Assembly (NCBI GenBank): GCA_013368315.1
Contig: JAACJM010000026.1
Span: forward strand, 584,373-648,372
DNA length: 64,000 nucleotides
Reading direction: 5' to 3'
DNA from: Tetrapyrgos nigripes
Lineage: Eukaryota > Basidiomycota > Agaricomycetes > Agaricales > Campanellaceae
In this document: piece after piece, positions 25,837-36,928 of the stretch
Layout of the letters: each line of letters begins with the position of its first letter
Position numbering within the stretch: position 1 is the first letter of the stretch
Notes under the pieces: generated by a model
The model's database searches: none
Seen by the model: the letters and a program-made list of their open reading frames with translations, nothing else
What the model was told of the DNA's origin: nothing
Program-made: the position numbers and the translations under genes

Positions 25837-26636
25837 ATCCATTCACTCATTCGCATATACATAGGATACATATATCATTGCTTAACTTATTCGACAAACT
25901 ACTGTTGCTATTTACCTTGACTAGGTTGTATGATCAGATGTAGAGGTAGTAATAGAAGGCTGGCCGGTCCTATACTTACTATCCTATCCTAAGTATATAC
26001 GAGCTTTATCACCCATGCCTTTGTCATGGAGCTCGAGGCTCGCTCGAATCCTACGGCAGCTCGTCGGGGTTGTGCCCCCAAACCCTTGCTAAGTCGGCGT
26101 TGGCGTACCTCTATTTTCTGCTGCGAATCATGCACCATTTTCATGTCGGCGTTATCGTGACTCCACACATTCTGCAATCGGTTACTACTGTTCATTTTCC
26201 TTCATTGCCAGCCGTAGCAGGTGGATTTAAAAAATGGGTTACATGCATATGGTACTTATCAAGTTTCTATGTAAGTCACACTAGAATGAAAATGAACAGC
26301 AGTGACACCATTGCAGAATGATGTAGCACAGGTGTGGCTTGCTGAACGCATAGGCGCGGGTGTAACTGCTACACCCTGCGGCGCGGAAAATTGTAGCGCT
26401 ACCGTCGAACTAGCTGTATCGCCCTGTCGTTAAATCGCGGTGAAGAATGACGCAAGAGACTTTGGAAAGACAACAGACTCCTTTTTGGAGTGTCTCCTTG
26501 GTGTCTCCAAGCGGGAACCCTAACCTAAAGTGCTGATATAATAATCCGCTACGACTATTTTTGCGACTCATTCTCACTCTTCAGTTACGTCGACTTCCCG
26601 TTCTCCTCGATTTTCGTTCCTTTCCTTTCGTCCAAA
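25837..26636. other. 800-bp gap between the two GT15 genes, with dyads
   Basis: No gene is recognised. A 7-bp inverted repeat, GGGTGTA at 26358-26364 and TACACCC at 26370-26376 with a 5-nt loop, lies close to a 10-bp palindrome GTAGCGCTAC at 26393-26402. At about 26025-26090 a minus-strand reading gives a short Arg/Ala-rich peptide that looks like a translated dispersed repeat, but I cannot confirm this. The last 100 bp are the pyrimidine-rich leader of the next gene. Confidence 0.4.
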
Positions 26637-28733
26637 ATGATGACGCCCATGCGTTACGTTTTCCTGGTGCTGGGCATTGTCGTGCGTGCTCTTCCCTCAA
26701 CTTGTTTCTCCTTACCCTCAACTCGGCGTGTTACAGATTAGTTTACATTACATTCTCTCTTTCGCCCATGAAGGTTATGGACGGGCAACATCCCTAAACT
26801 CCATCAAGAGCCAGCTGGGTGGTGGCGAAACTCCTCCTCAAAGGGTTCCGGTTCCTGAAGACTATTATGTGCACGACAACATTACTTCTCCGCAAGGCCG
26901 TAAAGCCAACGCCGCAATCGTTTTGCTCGGTGCGTCTTCCTTCCAATGGAACTCTTTCTCAGTTCTAATCACACACCCTTCAGCCCGGAATTCTGACCTC
27001 AATGGCGTTGTTGTCAGCATGAAGCAGATGGAGGACCGTTTCAACAAAAAGTTCAATTATCCATACATCTTTCTGAATGAGCAACCCTTTTCGGACGACT
27101 TTAAGAAGTGTGTTTATATCTACGTCCCTCGGTCATCTCACGGCTCATTTGTGCTCTAGACGAGTCACTGAACTCACCGATGCTCAAGTCCAGTTCGGCC
27201 TGATTCCTCATGACCACTGGTACCAACCCGACTGGATTGACGAAGCGAAGGCTACTGCCTCTCGCGACCAGATGGTGAAGGACAATGTCATCTATGGAGG
27301 TAGGGGCAGACTATATCAGGATTCCAAGTAATTATAGCTCACTCTTCTTTCAACCTCTAGGCAGCGTTCCGTGAGTCTTCAATATAGCTACATGGATCCT
27401 CTTCAACGGCTCACACCTCGTCTTAGCTACCGAAACATGTGCCGCTTCAACTCAGGGGTTTGTCTCCACTGCTCCGAGCTACAATCTGAATTATCTAACC
27501 TTGCTCCAGTTCTTCTACAAGCACGAACTATTAAAGCCTTACAGATATTACTGGAGGTGTGTCTGCCTGGAATGAACCGTATTCACAACGCTGACGTGTC
27601 TCCTTACAGAGTCGAGTGAGTTAGCTTCTCAGCTTGCCGCGGAGAGTTTTATTGATTGTGCCGTGATGAACAACAGGCCTGATGTCAAGTTCTTCTGCGA
27701 CCTCGATTATGATCCCTTCCTTATCATGCAAGACCAGAACAAGAAATACGGTGAGTACGCGGTTGTTGGCTTGTGCATAATATCTATTCTGACCTGGCAC
27801 AGGCTTCACGGTTTCTCTCCCTGAATACGAGGCCACCATTCCTACCCTTTGGGAAGCTGTGAAGGGTAAGCATCTTTGGCGGTCTCGAGTGATCGAACTT
27901 GATGTATATCTTTTGCAGAATTCATCCGTGAATATCCCGACCTCGTTTCTCCTGACAACGCCATGCAATTTTTATCAGATGATGGTGGAGAACACTACAA
28001 TCGCTGTCACTGTGAGTTCACTCTTCTTTACCTTATGGGTATAGGCGCTTAACATGTTCATGCCCAAGTCTGGTCCAATTTTGAAATTGGCGACCTTGAT
28101 CTCTGGAGAGGAGAGGCCTATACCAAGTTCTTTGACTTCTTGGATAAGAAAGGTGGCTTTTACTACGAGGTGCGAGATTTAGAACTCTCAGCTGGTAACA
28201 ATTAATTAACTCATCCTCAACCCTACTTCCAGCGTTGGGGTGATGCTGTATGTTCACTTTCCACCTCAGAAAAGTAGAATATCTGACTCATTCATTCATT
28301 TGCTCATCCAGCCTGTGCACAGGTAAATACTCTGTTCTGCTACGTATGCTCCTCAACTCATGCTTGCTTCCAGCATTGGTGCCGCCCTCTTTGCAAAGAA
28401 GGAGCAAATAGTACGTGTCTTCTTCCCTCACCGCCTCCGTGTTGCTCATAAAGATCTCCAGCATTTCTTCAACGACATAGGTATGACAACGTCGTGCTTG
28501 GCGTTGAATCGCACTAACCTTCATATGCTCTACAGGTTACAGGCACGAACCCTTCCAACATTGTCCCCAAGGTGCTGCGCACGCCAAAGGCAAATGCTGG
28601 TGTGACCCCGCAGATAACTTCGGTACGTCCTATTTCTCGTCTTGCATTCTTGGAGATGCTAATGAAGCTACCTGCCTATCCAGACTATGAATGGTACTCT
28701 TGTCTCAAGAAGTATGATCAGATGTTTGAGTAG
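26637..28733 (+). CDS. GT15-family alpha-1,2-mannosyltransferase (Kre2/Mnt1/Ktr type), copy B
   Basis: This is a second type II Golgi mannosyltransferase in direct tandem with copy A. The signal anchor is YVFLVLGIVISLHYILSFA. The catalytic domain contains [88 protein letters not shown] and [29 protein letters not shown]. It ends [20 protein letters not shown] and DIGYRHEPFQHCPQGA. It is slightly longer than copy A in the stem region, where a 30-residue stretch with SQLGGGETPPQRVP replaces the shorter stem. The intron positions match copy A in the catalytic domain. Its sequence looks closer to the usual family consensus than copy A's. Confidence 0.93.
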
Positions 28734-29014
28734 ACTCTCCAACACGGACCCCTTGCTACTGGATTGTGTATTATGTACCGACTGCCTCACTAAGTTATAC
28801 GTTCCCTCTCTTCTACTTGCAATATATTGTTTCGTCTTGGAATTTGGGAGACTTGCTCGTTGCTCAGTTTTTTTGGCGCTGATATGGTGGGGTACACTAC
28901 TCCAACAGGACCGTGCAATCAAGAGCATAATTCCGAGAGTAAGTCCAGAAGTACTCCTGCAGAATCGGAATTCAGCAAACCAGTACCTTCAATAAAGGCA
29001 AGACGCACCTCTAG

Positions 29015-29594
29015 CTACACGAACGGCTTCACAATTCCAGGACTGAGTTTGTAATACACAATGGACGAATCATCCGTCGCTATTGCCAGATATATTGACT
29101 CAGGATTTGAGAGTGCCTTGAATACGTTTGATATCCTGTCACAACAGAAAGAGTCAGACGAATCCTAGTTACTGCCAAGTGAGACTCACCACTCTAAAGA
29201 AATGACCTCTGAGAGAGAACAAGGAACGACATGTAAAATAGCGTCAACATCGTCTACAATGACATGTGCAGGTCTTCGTCCTTTGAGCGTTGCTCGATGA
29301 CAAAATTCTCCAAGGTCCACAGCTTCAACATCTCGCCATTGCTGGGCTGCCAAAACACAAATATGAAATGAAACGTTAGATTCGCAATTTGCGTCAAAAA
29401 CCCAAGCTTGAAGGAGTTTTTCGCTAACTTGCCAAGAAGCAGGTCGTTGAAAGTTTGGAACAGAGATCCTCCCGAGGAAGGATATTTCAAGATGAGTGAG
29501 GAGAGTTTTGGATACTACCAAGAAGGACAAGGACTTTGAGGACTGTGTACTGTTGGTAGAGCTAGTGAAATCTCACAGAGGGATGGGTTTCCAT
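29015..29594 (-). CDS. SEN15: tRNA-splicing endonuclease subunit Sen15
   Basis: Sen15 is a structural subunit of the heterotetrameric endonuclease that removes introns from pre-tRNA. The four exons encode METHPS / YPKLSSLILKYPSSGGSLFQTFNDLLL / AQQWRDVEAVDLGEFC...ILHVVPCSLSEVISLEW / ISNVFKALSNPESIYLAIATDDSSIVYYKLSPGIVKPFV. The HVVP...LSE and the SIVYYKLSPGIVKP ending are typical of fungal Sen15. The second intron (29347-29432) uses a GC-AG donor (GCAAGT). The only GT nearby gives a frame with an early stop. The start at 29594 is chosen because MExHPSYP is the usual N-terminus. The gene is convergent with GT15 copy B. Confidence 0.85.
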
Positions 29595-29824
29595 AATCGT
29601 CGAGGACAAGAAAGAAATTGTTACATAACTAAGTAACATGCAGCTGCAGTCAAAGTAGGGTAAGTGCTAGACGATGATAATGGCATATCATAAGGTATGG
29701 ACTATGATACAGTTTCAGTTGGAAATGTGTCGGAGAAGATACAATGAATAGAAGGAATAAGAATGCAATACAACCAAAAATTGCAAAGGGGCATGCATCA
29801 TGGATCAACAAGAAAGAAAACAGT

Positions 29825-31798
29825 TCATGAAGCACCAACAAAGTTGGCGATAGTCTTGAGCATATTATGCGTCGTACTCATGTTCTTCCAGACCTCTTCA
29901 TATACCTCCTTATCCCTGGTTTCCAATTCTCGTTGTAAATCATTACGATGTTCGTTGATTTTGTTCTTCACGGTGTTGCGGACCAGTTCTCTGACATCTT
30001 CCTCGATCAAGGGGAAAAGTTGGTCAGGCGCAATGGGAGACGGGGGAGGAGAGATGGGTGTCTCCATGTACGCAGCAAGTGCGGCTTTGAGTGCCTGGAC
30101 TTCCTGTCGATCCGCCTCTTTCTGCTTTTCTTCCTGTTCAATAAGCTTGCGAAGCTAGAAAAAAACACATCAAGCTAAAATCAGGAATCACATTTAATGA
30201 GACATACTTGTTCAAGTTCTCTCTCGAATTCAACATCCTCTGCCTCCAGCGCCTTTATCCTGTTTTCATTCTCTGCAACCTGGTACATCAACTTTGCCAC
30301 TTCTTTTGCTGTCTCCTCCAAATCATCATCCAACGACTTCATATCCTGTTCGACTCTTCCCGGAATAGCAATCTCTTCCTTCCTCTCGTCGAGAATATGT
30401 CCAATCATTTCCCTTGTCTCCTCTTCGCTTGCAACCAGGTTATTTTGAACGACCGACAGGAACTCTTCGATACGGTCTAATGTCCTACTCACTTCCTCGA
30501 CTTCACTCGGTGTGGGGTCTGCAGAAACCGGTCGTGCTTCACCCGAAGCAACACGACGTCGCTTGGGAGGACGCGAAAAAGAACCTTCAGGTTCATCAAC
30601 ATCCATCTTGTTGTCTTCAGATCTCTCTCCTTCATCCTCATCCCCCGCCTTCTTCTTCCCTCCTTCCACAAGCTCCCTCGTCAACTCGCTCACTTCCTTC
30701 ACATTCATATCCAATTTCGAAACAAGCTGACCAAGTTGCTCAATCTCCATTTTCTTGTCGTCCACTGCAGGTTTAGGACCAACAGGCCAAGCATCGGATT
30801 CAATGAGCTCGGTACCTGCTTCTTGGAACTTTCGTTCAACTTCTGCTGCTTTATTCTTGAGATCGTTAATTTTCTGCTGCTGTCGATTCCATTGAGGTGA
30901 ATTTTGGGGGAATGTAGACGAAGAGGTGATTCGTTGGACATCTCTGAGTTGTTGTTTAGCTTTTGTGCATTCTTCGCGTAGTTTAATCCAGTTTTCGAGT
31001 TTTCTGAAAGAACGAAAGGAAAAGAAAAAAATGATGAGAGATAGAAGAGAAGACGCGAAAAATGTCGATGTCTCACTGGATGCGGTTTTGCCATATGCGT
31101 TCTTTTTCTTCCTTTGTAGACTCTGGTCGCGTACTTTGGCTTTCGCGTCGTGTTGTGAGTATTGATGGTGCGATCGGTGGCACAGGAAGAGGTGGTACTG
31201 ATGTTGTAGGTTGGGGTGGTGGCGGACGCGGGGGTAGAGGAATATTCATTGAGATTGGAGGTGGCGGGGGTAGTGGTGGAGTCATTGAAGCTGGAATAGG
31301 AGGAGGTGGTGTTTGTGCTCGAGGAGGAGGAGGAGGTTGGTCGAATCTGCGTGCAGGTGGTGGTGGTGATGGTTTTATTTGGGTCCGTGGAGGAGTCCGA
31401 GGAGAAGGGTTGCGTAAAGGTGGCCGCGGGGGAGACTGAGGACGTAATGACCAGGACGGTCTGTCTCTGCTTCTGTCTCTGTCTCGACCACTCTCCCTAT
31501 CCCTGTCGTATGCATAGTCTCTCCTCTCGTACCCATACTCCCGCTCTCTTCTGTCATACTCATAATCCCTTTCCCTTGATCTACGCCTGCCTCTGTCACG
31601 ACTTCGGTCTCGAGGTCTTCTTGATTCAGCTATAAGCCAATCAGGGTCATTGGGGTGAACAAAGCGGCAAGTGTCTGGTCGGGGGCAGCCAGACCCTCGA
31701 GGAGTGCCGTCCGCGTTAAAATACTGTCAAATAGTATCATCAGGAAGCTAGAACAGCAGAAACAGAGCCTCTAGATTTACAAAACAACGTATACGCAT
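29825..31798 (-). CDS. Unnamed CCCH-type zinc-finger protein with RD/RE, proline-rich and coiled-coil regions
   Basis: I do not recognise a named orthologue. The first exon, MRIRCF, joins across an intron to YFNADGTPRGSGCPRPDTCRFVHPNDPDW, giving a Cys-Cys-Cys-His zinc site with a long first spacing (C-x12-C-x5-C-x3-H). Next comes a stretch of Arg/Asp/Glu/Tyr repeats reminiscent of RS/RD-rich RNA-processing factors. A proline-rich segment with repeated PPPP runs follows. After an intron there are about 400 residues of predicted coiled coil with a nuclear-type basic patch PPKRRRVAS. The C-terminus is EVWKNMSTTHNMLKTIANFVGAS. The composition suggests a nuclear RNA-related role, which is inference only. 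The reading frame is intact throughout. Confidence 0.75.
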
Positions 31799-31878
31799 TG
31801 ATGGAAGACGAGCGGAACGGTGGAAAAGAGTTTTTGTTTGCAAGTTACATGTCACACTAGCTACTCTAACCCTAAGGC

Positions 31879-33170
31879 TTAAGGCTCCCACACATTCACC
31901 ACTTCTGATTCATGTGTCATTGTGGCTACGTCCTTGCGGACAGGATTGATTTTTGGGTAAACAAACTGAAGGAAAGGGGTCAGTCGAGAAACAACGCGTA
32001 TAGCGACACACTCACTCCTTCGTTATATTCATTCATTACCTCAGCTGCAAGAATCTCCTTGTCCTTGACTAAATTCGTGTAATATCTCATCATGACATTC
32101 ATCTGAAAATTTGGTTAGTAGATTGATTCTTTGCCAATATGAAAGAGCCATTACCTGTGCCCAAATCATACCCATAGTAAAAAACATCATAATCCAATTT
32201 GAAGACGTCGTAGCCATCCACAACATCGAGTGCACTGGTGAGTATATACCAAACAATGTCATTTCCAACTCTCCTGGCGTCCACATCTCAAGTTGTTGCA
32301 CTCGTGGAATATTGCGTGAAGGTACTTTAGCAGCTGGAGGCTTCATGCCGAGAAGGAAGCACCAAAATGCAAGGAATGACCACCAAGCACCGGACCTTAG
32401 TCTAGACAATACAGAGGGAGGTTCCAAGTCCCAGTCAGCAGGGACGAACTTTGCATTGGGAGAGCTAACAGGATCGGGTCTGCGGTGAAGACGATACAGT
32501 TTTATTCGACTAAACGCGTAGATGGCGTTTCCAAAGGAGGTTGCAAGAAGCAGAATGGTCATAGGTGTTGTCTAGAAGGAAATGGGTAAGAAAGCATCCA
32601 TTGACGTGACATGAAAGCACGCACCCAGTCAAACCAAGAAGCTCCCTCACTCTCACGCAACATGTCGTTCCAATACGAGTCGGAAGTGGCGGTACTACGC
32701 GACTGACTAACGCGTACACAAAGGTGAATGAAATGCAAGAGGCCACCCAATGCAAAGGCACTTGTCTTTGGAGACGGTATTGGAACGTTGTGAGGAAACA
32801 TGGCTATCTCAAAGGCTATTTGAGATGGAAGGGCTGTTATCCTGGACAAAGAAATGAGGAATGGGATACGAGGGGCACAGTGAAAGAAGACACGCCTTTC
32901 AGAGAGACTTTTCTTGCGCACGACGCGTGCCTTTGCACTACGAGGAGTTCCAAGGACTGCATCGCTGCTTCGTGATTTTTTTGGAGTCTGATACGGGGGT
33001 GGCTGGAGAGACCGAGCGGCTTGCCAGTCAAAGGGGACGGAGGAGGATATGGAGGGAGTGCTTGCGGGAGAGTGGTGGATGCTTATGGAGGGACGGGGAC
33101 GTGAGCGCGGCGTCTTTGGGAATGGAGAGCCATTGTTGTTCGCTTGGACCAGACGACGGAGAGAGGACAT
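31879..33170 (-). CDS. Nur1-like nuclear envelope protein (DUF2418 type)
   Basis: This is a multi-pass membrane protein of about 350 residues. The N-terminus (MSSLRRLVQANNNGSPFPKTPRSRPRPS) is basic and rich in Ser/Pro, with SP/TP sites. The membrane part includes FALGGLLHFIHLCVRV, MTILLLATSFGNAIYAFSRI, GAWWSFLAFWCFLLGM and NWIMMFFTMGMIWAQM. It is followed by DKEILAAEVMNEYNEGFVYPKINPVRKDVATM. That C-terminal NEYN...FVYPKINPVRKDVAT block matches my memory of Nur1/Mug154-type inner nuclear membrane proteins, which anchor silent chromatin at the nuclear periphery. The match is from memory, so the assignment is moderate. The intron near 32870-32930 can be spliced two ways (ERPLPSQ or ERITALPSQ). 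Confidence 0.65.
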
Positions 33171-33521
33171 GGCGTTGGCAGACACGCTGCACAAACAACA
33201 AGGCTTATTGTATCCAGATATAGACAAATGTTCGCACGTAGTAGACAATTGAGTTGACCAAACAGTGCCACAACACGGAACACGTGTACGGTGTTTTATA
33301 AAATTTCCATTTCCAAAAGTTGAACATAAACCCATTTTCCCCAACATCATCGCGTTACCTTTTACTTTTACTTTTGTCCACCATTGCTTCTACACGCCGT
33401 AAATCCACGACGTCTATCCTGCGTCCCCACACCTCCACGTCCTTGTCGCCCAGTTCTTCAGCCAGGTATGTTTCCCCTCCCACTTGTTTGGCCCTTTCTC
33501 ATTATTCTCAACAGCGTCAGG
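33171..33521. promoter_or_regulatory. Divergent promoter with CACGTG and TATA-like box
   Basis: CACGTG lies at 33281-33286 and TATAAAA at 33297-33303, oriented toward the plus-strand gene. A 5'-UTR intron is likely (donor GTATGT near 33465, acceptor AACAG just before 33515). Confidence 0.5.
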
Positions 33522-34942
33522 ATGGCCCAACCTTCCTCTTCTCATCACGACGAGTCCCGTCACCGCCATCGCAGTGAACGTTCTTCTCACCACCACCACC
33601 GTACTATCTCATCCACCACTCTTCTTCTTATTCTCTCTCTCGTTCTCGCTGTCCTTGCTGTCATGCTCTCTCTTCCTTCAAACTCTTCTCCTTTGGGTGG
33701 CGGCAGCCCCGCAGAACCAGCCGCGTCAGGTGTCTGGAACTATCTCACTCCCAAACGTACCCAGCAGCTCCTCGCTCGTGAAAGCAACATCGCCGTCCGT
33801 GAGGCTGAGGTCGCTCGTCGTGAAGCCGAGATTCTTGCTGGTGCCCCAGGAGGCGTCATTGCCCCCACTCCCACTGCCATTTCTTGCCCTCCCTGTCTCG
33901 CAGCAACCACTGTAGAGACTATTATCGCCCCTGCACAGACTGTCATCAAGGAAATCGTCAAGGAGGATTCACTTACTCCTCCTGGATGGACCAACGACCG
34001 TATCGATGACATTCTCGTCCGTGAGCTCAAAATCGCAGACAGAGAACGCGAAATCGGCAAGAGAGAGGAAGCCGTCAACCGCAGAGAGCACGATGCCTCT
34101 CGCCGTGAATCTTGGATCATGGAGCAGCTAATGTAAGTCGTTGCTTTCCATCTGATCCTTCCAGTTCTGACCTAGCTCTTTGCAGTGTTCTTGGAAACGA
34201 CAGTCCCGTTGGACCAGGCCCAGCTGTAGTCGAAGATGAATACTTCTATGAGCAGCCCCCGCCCTCGAAGCGTAAAGCCAAGGTACCGCCGCCCCTCCCG
34301 CGTCGTTCCGAGCTTTGAGACGAAGGAGGGTTTCATCCGAGCGTTTTTCATGTACAGTCCGTATGAATCCCATCCGTGCCCCTCCCTCCTTCGTCTGGGC
34401 TTGGGGGACTGCGGTACTTTTGTTTTGTCCCCCTCGTCTGTCTTAACTGATGACCGACCCAAATCGCGACGCGTTCAACCACGATCGGAATTCGATCGTA
34501 AAGTGGTCCTATGAGCGCGTCGACACGTGATGCTTAGCCTCACTCGTTTGGGTCTGGTCACAGTTTGCTCGTCCCTTTTCCGTCTCCATGTCACACAACA
34601 CGTTTACTGACCTATCTCTCTTTTTTCCTTTTGCTCCCACAGTACCTTCCACAATATCAAGAGCCACCAATTGTCGTTTCTGAAGTTCAATACGAGACTC
34701 AGACCATGACCGTCACCGAAACTCGCCAAGTTCCTCCACCCGCCAACACTCGTCAGGTTGCATTCCCAACTCCGGAAGTTGTAGCATCCTACTCGACAAC
34801 CTTTATTCCAAGGACTACTGCTGTTGAAATTATAACAGAAGAGGAAGAGGAAGAGGAAGAATATGTTCCCGTTGCTCGTCCCCGAGCAACGCGTCGACCT
34901 CCAGTTGGAGCCGGAGGAGGAGGATGGTTTGGTGGATGGTAA
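33522..34942 (+). CDS. Unnamed single-pass membrane protein with coiled coil
   Basis: No family is recognised. The N-terminal 27 residues are rich in Ser, His and Arg (ESRHRHRSERSSHHHHR). One membrane segment follows (TTLLLILSLVLAVLAVMLSL), then a Gly/Pro linker. The charged heptad-like segment LLARESNIAVREAEVARREAEIL recurs as ILVRELKIADREREIGKREEAVNRRE, indicating coiled coil. The last exon (34642-34942) is rich in Thr/Val/Glu with an acidic run and ends GGGGWFGGW. The second intron (about 34283-34641) is 359 nt, far longer than its neighbours. If it is retained, the protein ends at 34318 as KVPPPLPRRSEL. The topology (short basic N-terminus inside) suggests a type II protein. Confidence 0.6.
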
Positions 34943-35340
34943 TCCAGTATTGAACCGATTCGTGGTTGTATCTCTTTCTTAAATCTTGTCTGATTATCTT
35001 TTTCTTCTTGCTTGCTTGCTTTCTCTTGTTATTTTTACGACGCTCGGAGACACCCCTCATCATCTTGTTTCTCGGATTGCTTTTCCTTCGCTGTTGGGCC
35101 AGTATAAATGTCCATTGTTCTTTTTATTCGATTACTTTACACGAGCTACGACTGTTACTTACGAATGAAAAGACCTCAATGGTCTACAGCTGGTTACGAT
35201 TGCTCACGAACATGGTAGTTAGAGTGTAGTTTATAGGAATATATGTTTGATTATTTGACGGACTGTCCAAAAATTTTTTTTTGCTTGCCACGCAACGTGT
35301 CGCGTCGTCTTGTTCTCGTCCTTTGCAAAGGACGACCAAC
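34943..35340. other. Intergenic region upstream of mitochondrial PheRS
   Basis: This stretch is pyrimidine-rich and AT-rich with no recognised gene. It contains the 3' end of the membrane-protein gene and the promoter of the PheRS gene. Confidence 0.4.
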
Positions 35341-36839
35341 ATGCTCGACATGCGAATGGTGTCATGTTTTCAACGCTGTCGGTGTGCCTACCGCTACTCT
35401 CATAGACTCTACAGTACAGTCAAGCCCAAATATCCACCCTCAATCGACATTTGCGGTACCCAATATCCTACAGACGAAGTCACTAATATTACCCCTGCTA
35501 TCATCTCCAAAATTCCTATCCGCCTCCACACCCAACCAGCTCATCCTCTCAGTAACCTCCGGTCCTTAATCGAATCCCACTGGCCCGACTTTGCCCATCT
35601 ATCATCCTTTTCACCCCTAGTCACTCCTTTCAAAAATTTCGATGAGCTCTCTTTCCCAAAAGACCACCCAGGACGCTCAGTCACAGACAGCTACTACATC
35701 AACAAAGACCTAATGCTCCGAACCCACACTTCTGCTCACGAAGTCGAAGTCTTCAGGGAAGGACAGTCCAAATGGCTCTTAACCGCCGACGTCTACCGTC
35801 GAGACGAAATCGACGCGTCTCATTACCCCGTTTTCCATCAAGTAGAAGGAGCCAAATTATACGAATCCAATTCTACAGGAATGAAACAACTAGAACAGGA
35901 TAATTTACGTCTTGAACAGTATTTGGCAAAGTCGAATATTGTGATTGAAGATGTGGCGAATGTGTCGGAGACGAATCCTGTTCAGGAGAGGCATGATGCT
36001 GTTCAGGCTGAGATGGTGGCGAGGAATTTAAAGTTGGAGTTGAATAGTTTGATTTTGACGTTGTTTGGGGGTGCGAGGGAGGGTGCAGAAGGGGAGGAAC
36101 CGTTGAGGGTGAGATGGATTGAGGCGTATTTTCCGTTTACGAGTCCGAGTTTTGAGGTGGAGGTTTTCTTTCGAGGCAAGTGGTTGGAAATTTTGGGATG
36201 TGGGGTTATAAGACAGGCCACGCTTGATACTGCTGGTATGTGCAAAGTCACTTGTTCTCGTGAAGAGAGAGTTTAGTTTTTTTTTTTTTTTTCTTGGACA
36301 GGCGTACAAAACAAAATTGGATGGGCGTTTGGCCTTGGATTGGAACGTATAGCAATGATACTGTATTCCATTCCAGATATCAGGCTTTTCTGGTCTACAG
36401 ACCCAAGATTCCTTTCTCAGTTCAAGGAAGGAGAGATATCGACGTTCAAGTCGTACTCCAAGTATCCTTCGTGTTTCAAGGACGTGAGCTTTTGGCTACC
36501 TGAAAACTCGGGATTCCATGAGAATGACTTTTGTGATCTCGTACGGGATGTGGCCGGGGATCTTGTTGAGGACGTGAAAAAGGCAAGTGCTGGGATCTTT
36601 CTGCGAGTCTCTGTGCTAATAGACGTTTCTAGATTGATGCCTTCGTTCACCCCAAGACGAAACGAGGCAGTCTGTGCTACCGCATTAATTATTGCTCTAT
36701 GGACAGGTAAGGCATCCATCCGAATAGTGCTACATCCTCTTACCCCTTTTATAGGTCCCTATCCAATGAGGAAACTAACGAGATCCACAAAACGGTAGTG
36801 TCAAGACTGACGAATGAGTTTGGAGTAGAGATTCGTTAA
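35341..36839 (+). CDS. MSF1: Mitochondrial phenylalanyl-tRNA synthetase
   Basis: This is a monomeric class II synthetase that charges mitochondrial tRNA-Phe. The N-terminus ([26 protein letters not shown]) is Arg-rich and acts as a presequence. The catalytic core includes PRNNF-type [33 protein letters not shown] [33 protein letters not shown], and ILGCGVIR...[15 protein letters not shown] (motif 3). The C-terminal FDX-ACB anticodon-binding domain runs from [16 protein letters not shown] to [11 protein letters not shown]. The intron at 36583-36632 is GC-AG (donor GCAAGT), since the nearby GT gives an immediate stop. ATGs at 35341 and slightly downstream could both start. I chose 35341 as the first in frame. 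Confidence 0.92.
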
Positions 36840-36928
36840 CTATTATAGTAGACATTATAATACTAAGTATGATCTAGCACACCTCATCATCTATGCATCC
36901 AAAGTCGTGAACCACTATAGACAGCCTA

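Noticed and set aside
26020..26100. tRNA gene suggested by CTCGAATCC
   Set aside because: No acceptor, D or anticodon stems can be paired around it on either strand.
26510..26530. Telomere-like CCCTAACC
   Set aside because: A single unit only, inside a gene-dense region; also seen singly near 31868.
31062..31439. Gly-rich plus-strand ORF
   Set aside because: It is the antisense of the proline-rich segment of the CCCH protein gene.
34447..34610. C/D-box snoRNA in the long intron (CTGATGA ... CTGA)
   Set aside because: The C box lacks the required purine and the box distance is about 160 nt, with no terminal stem.
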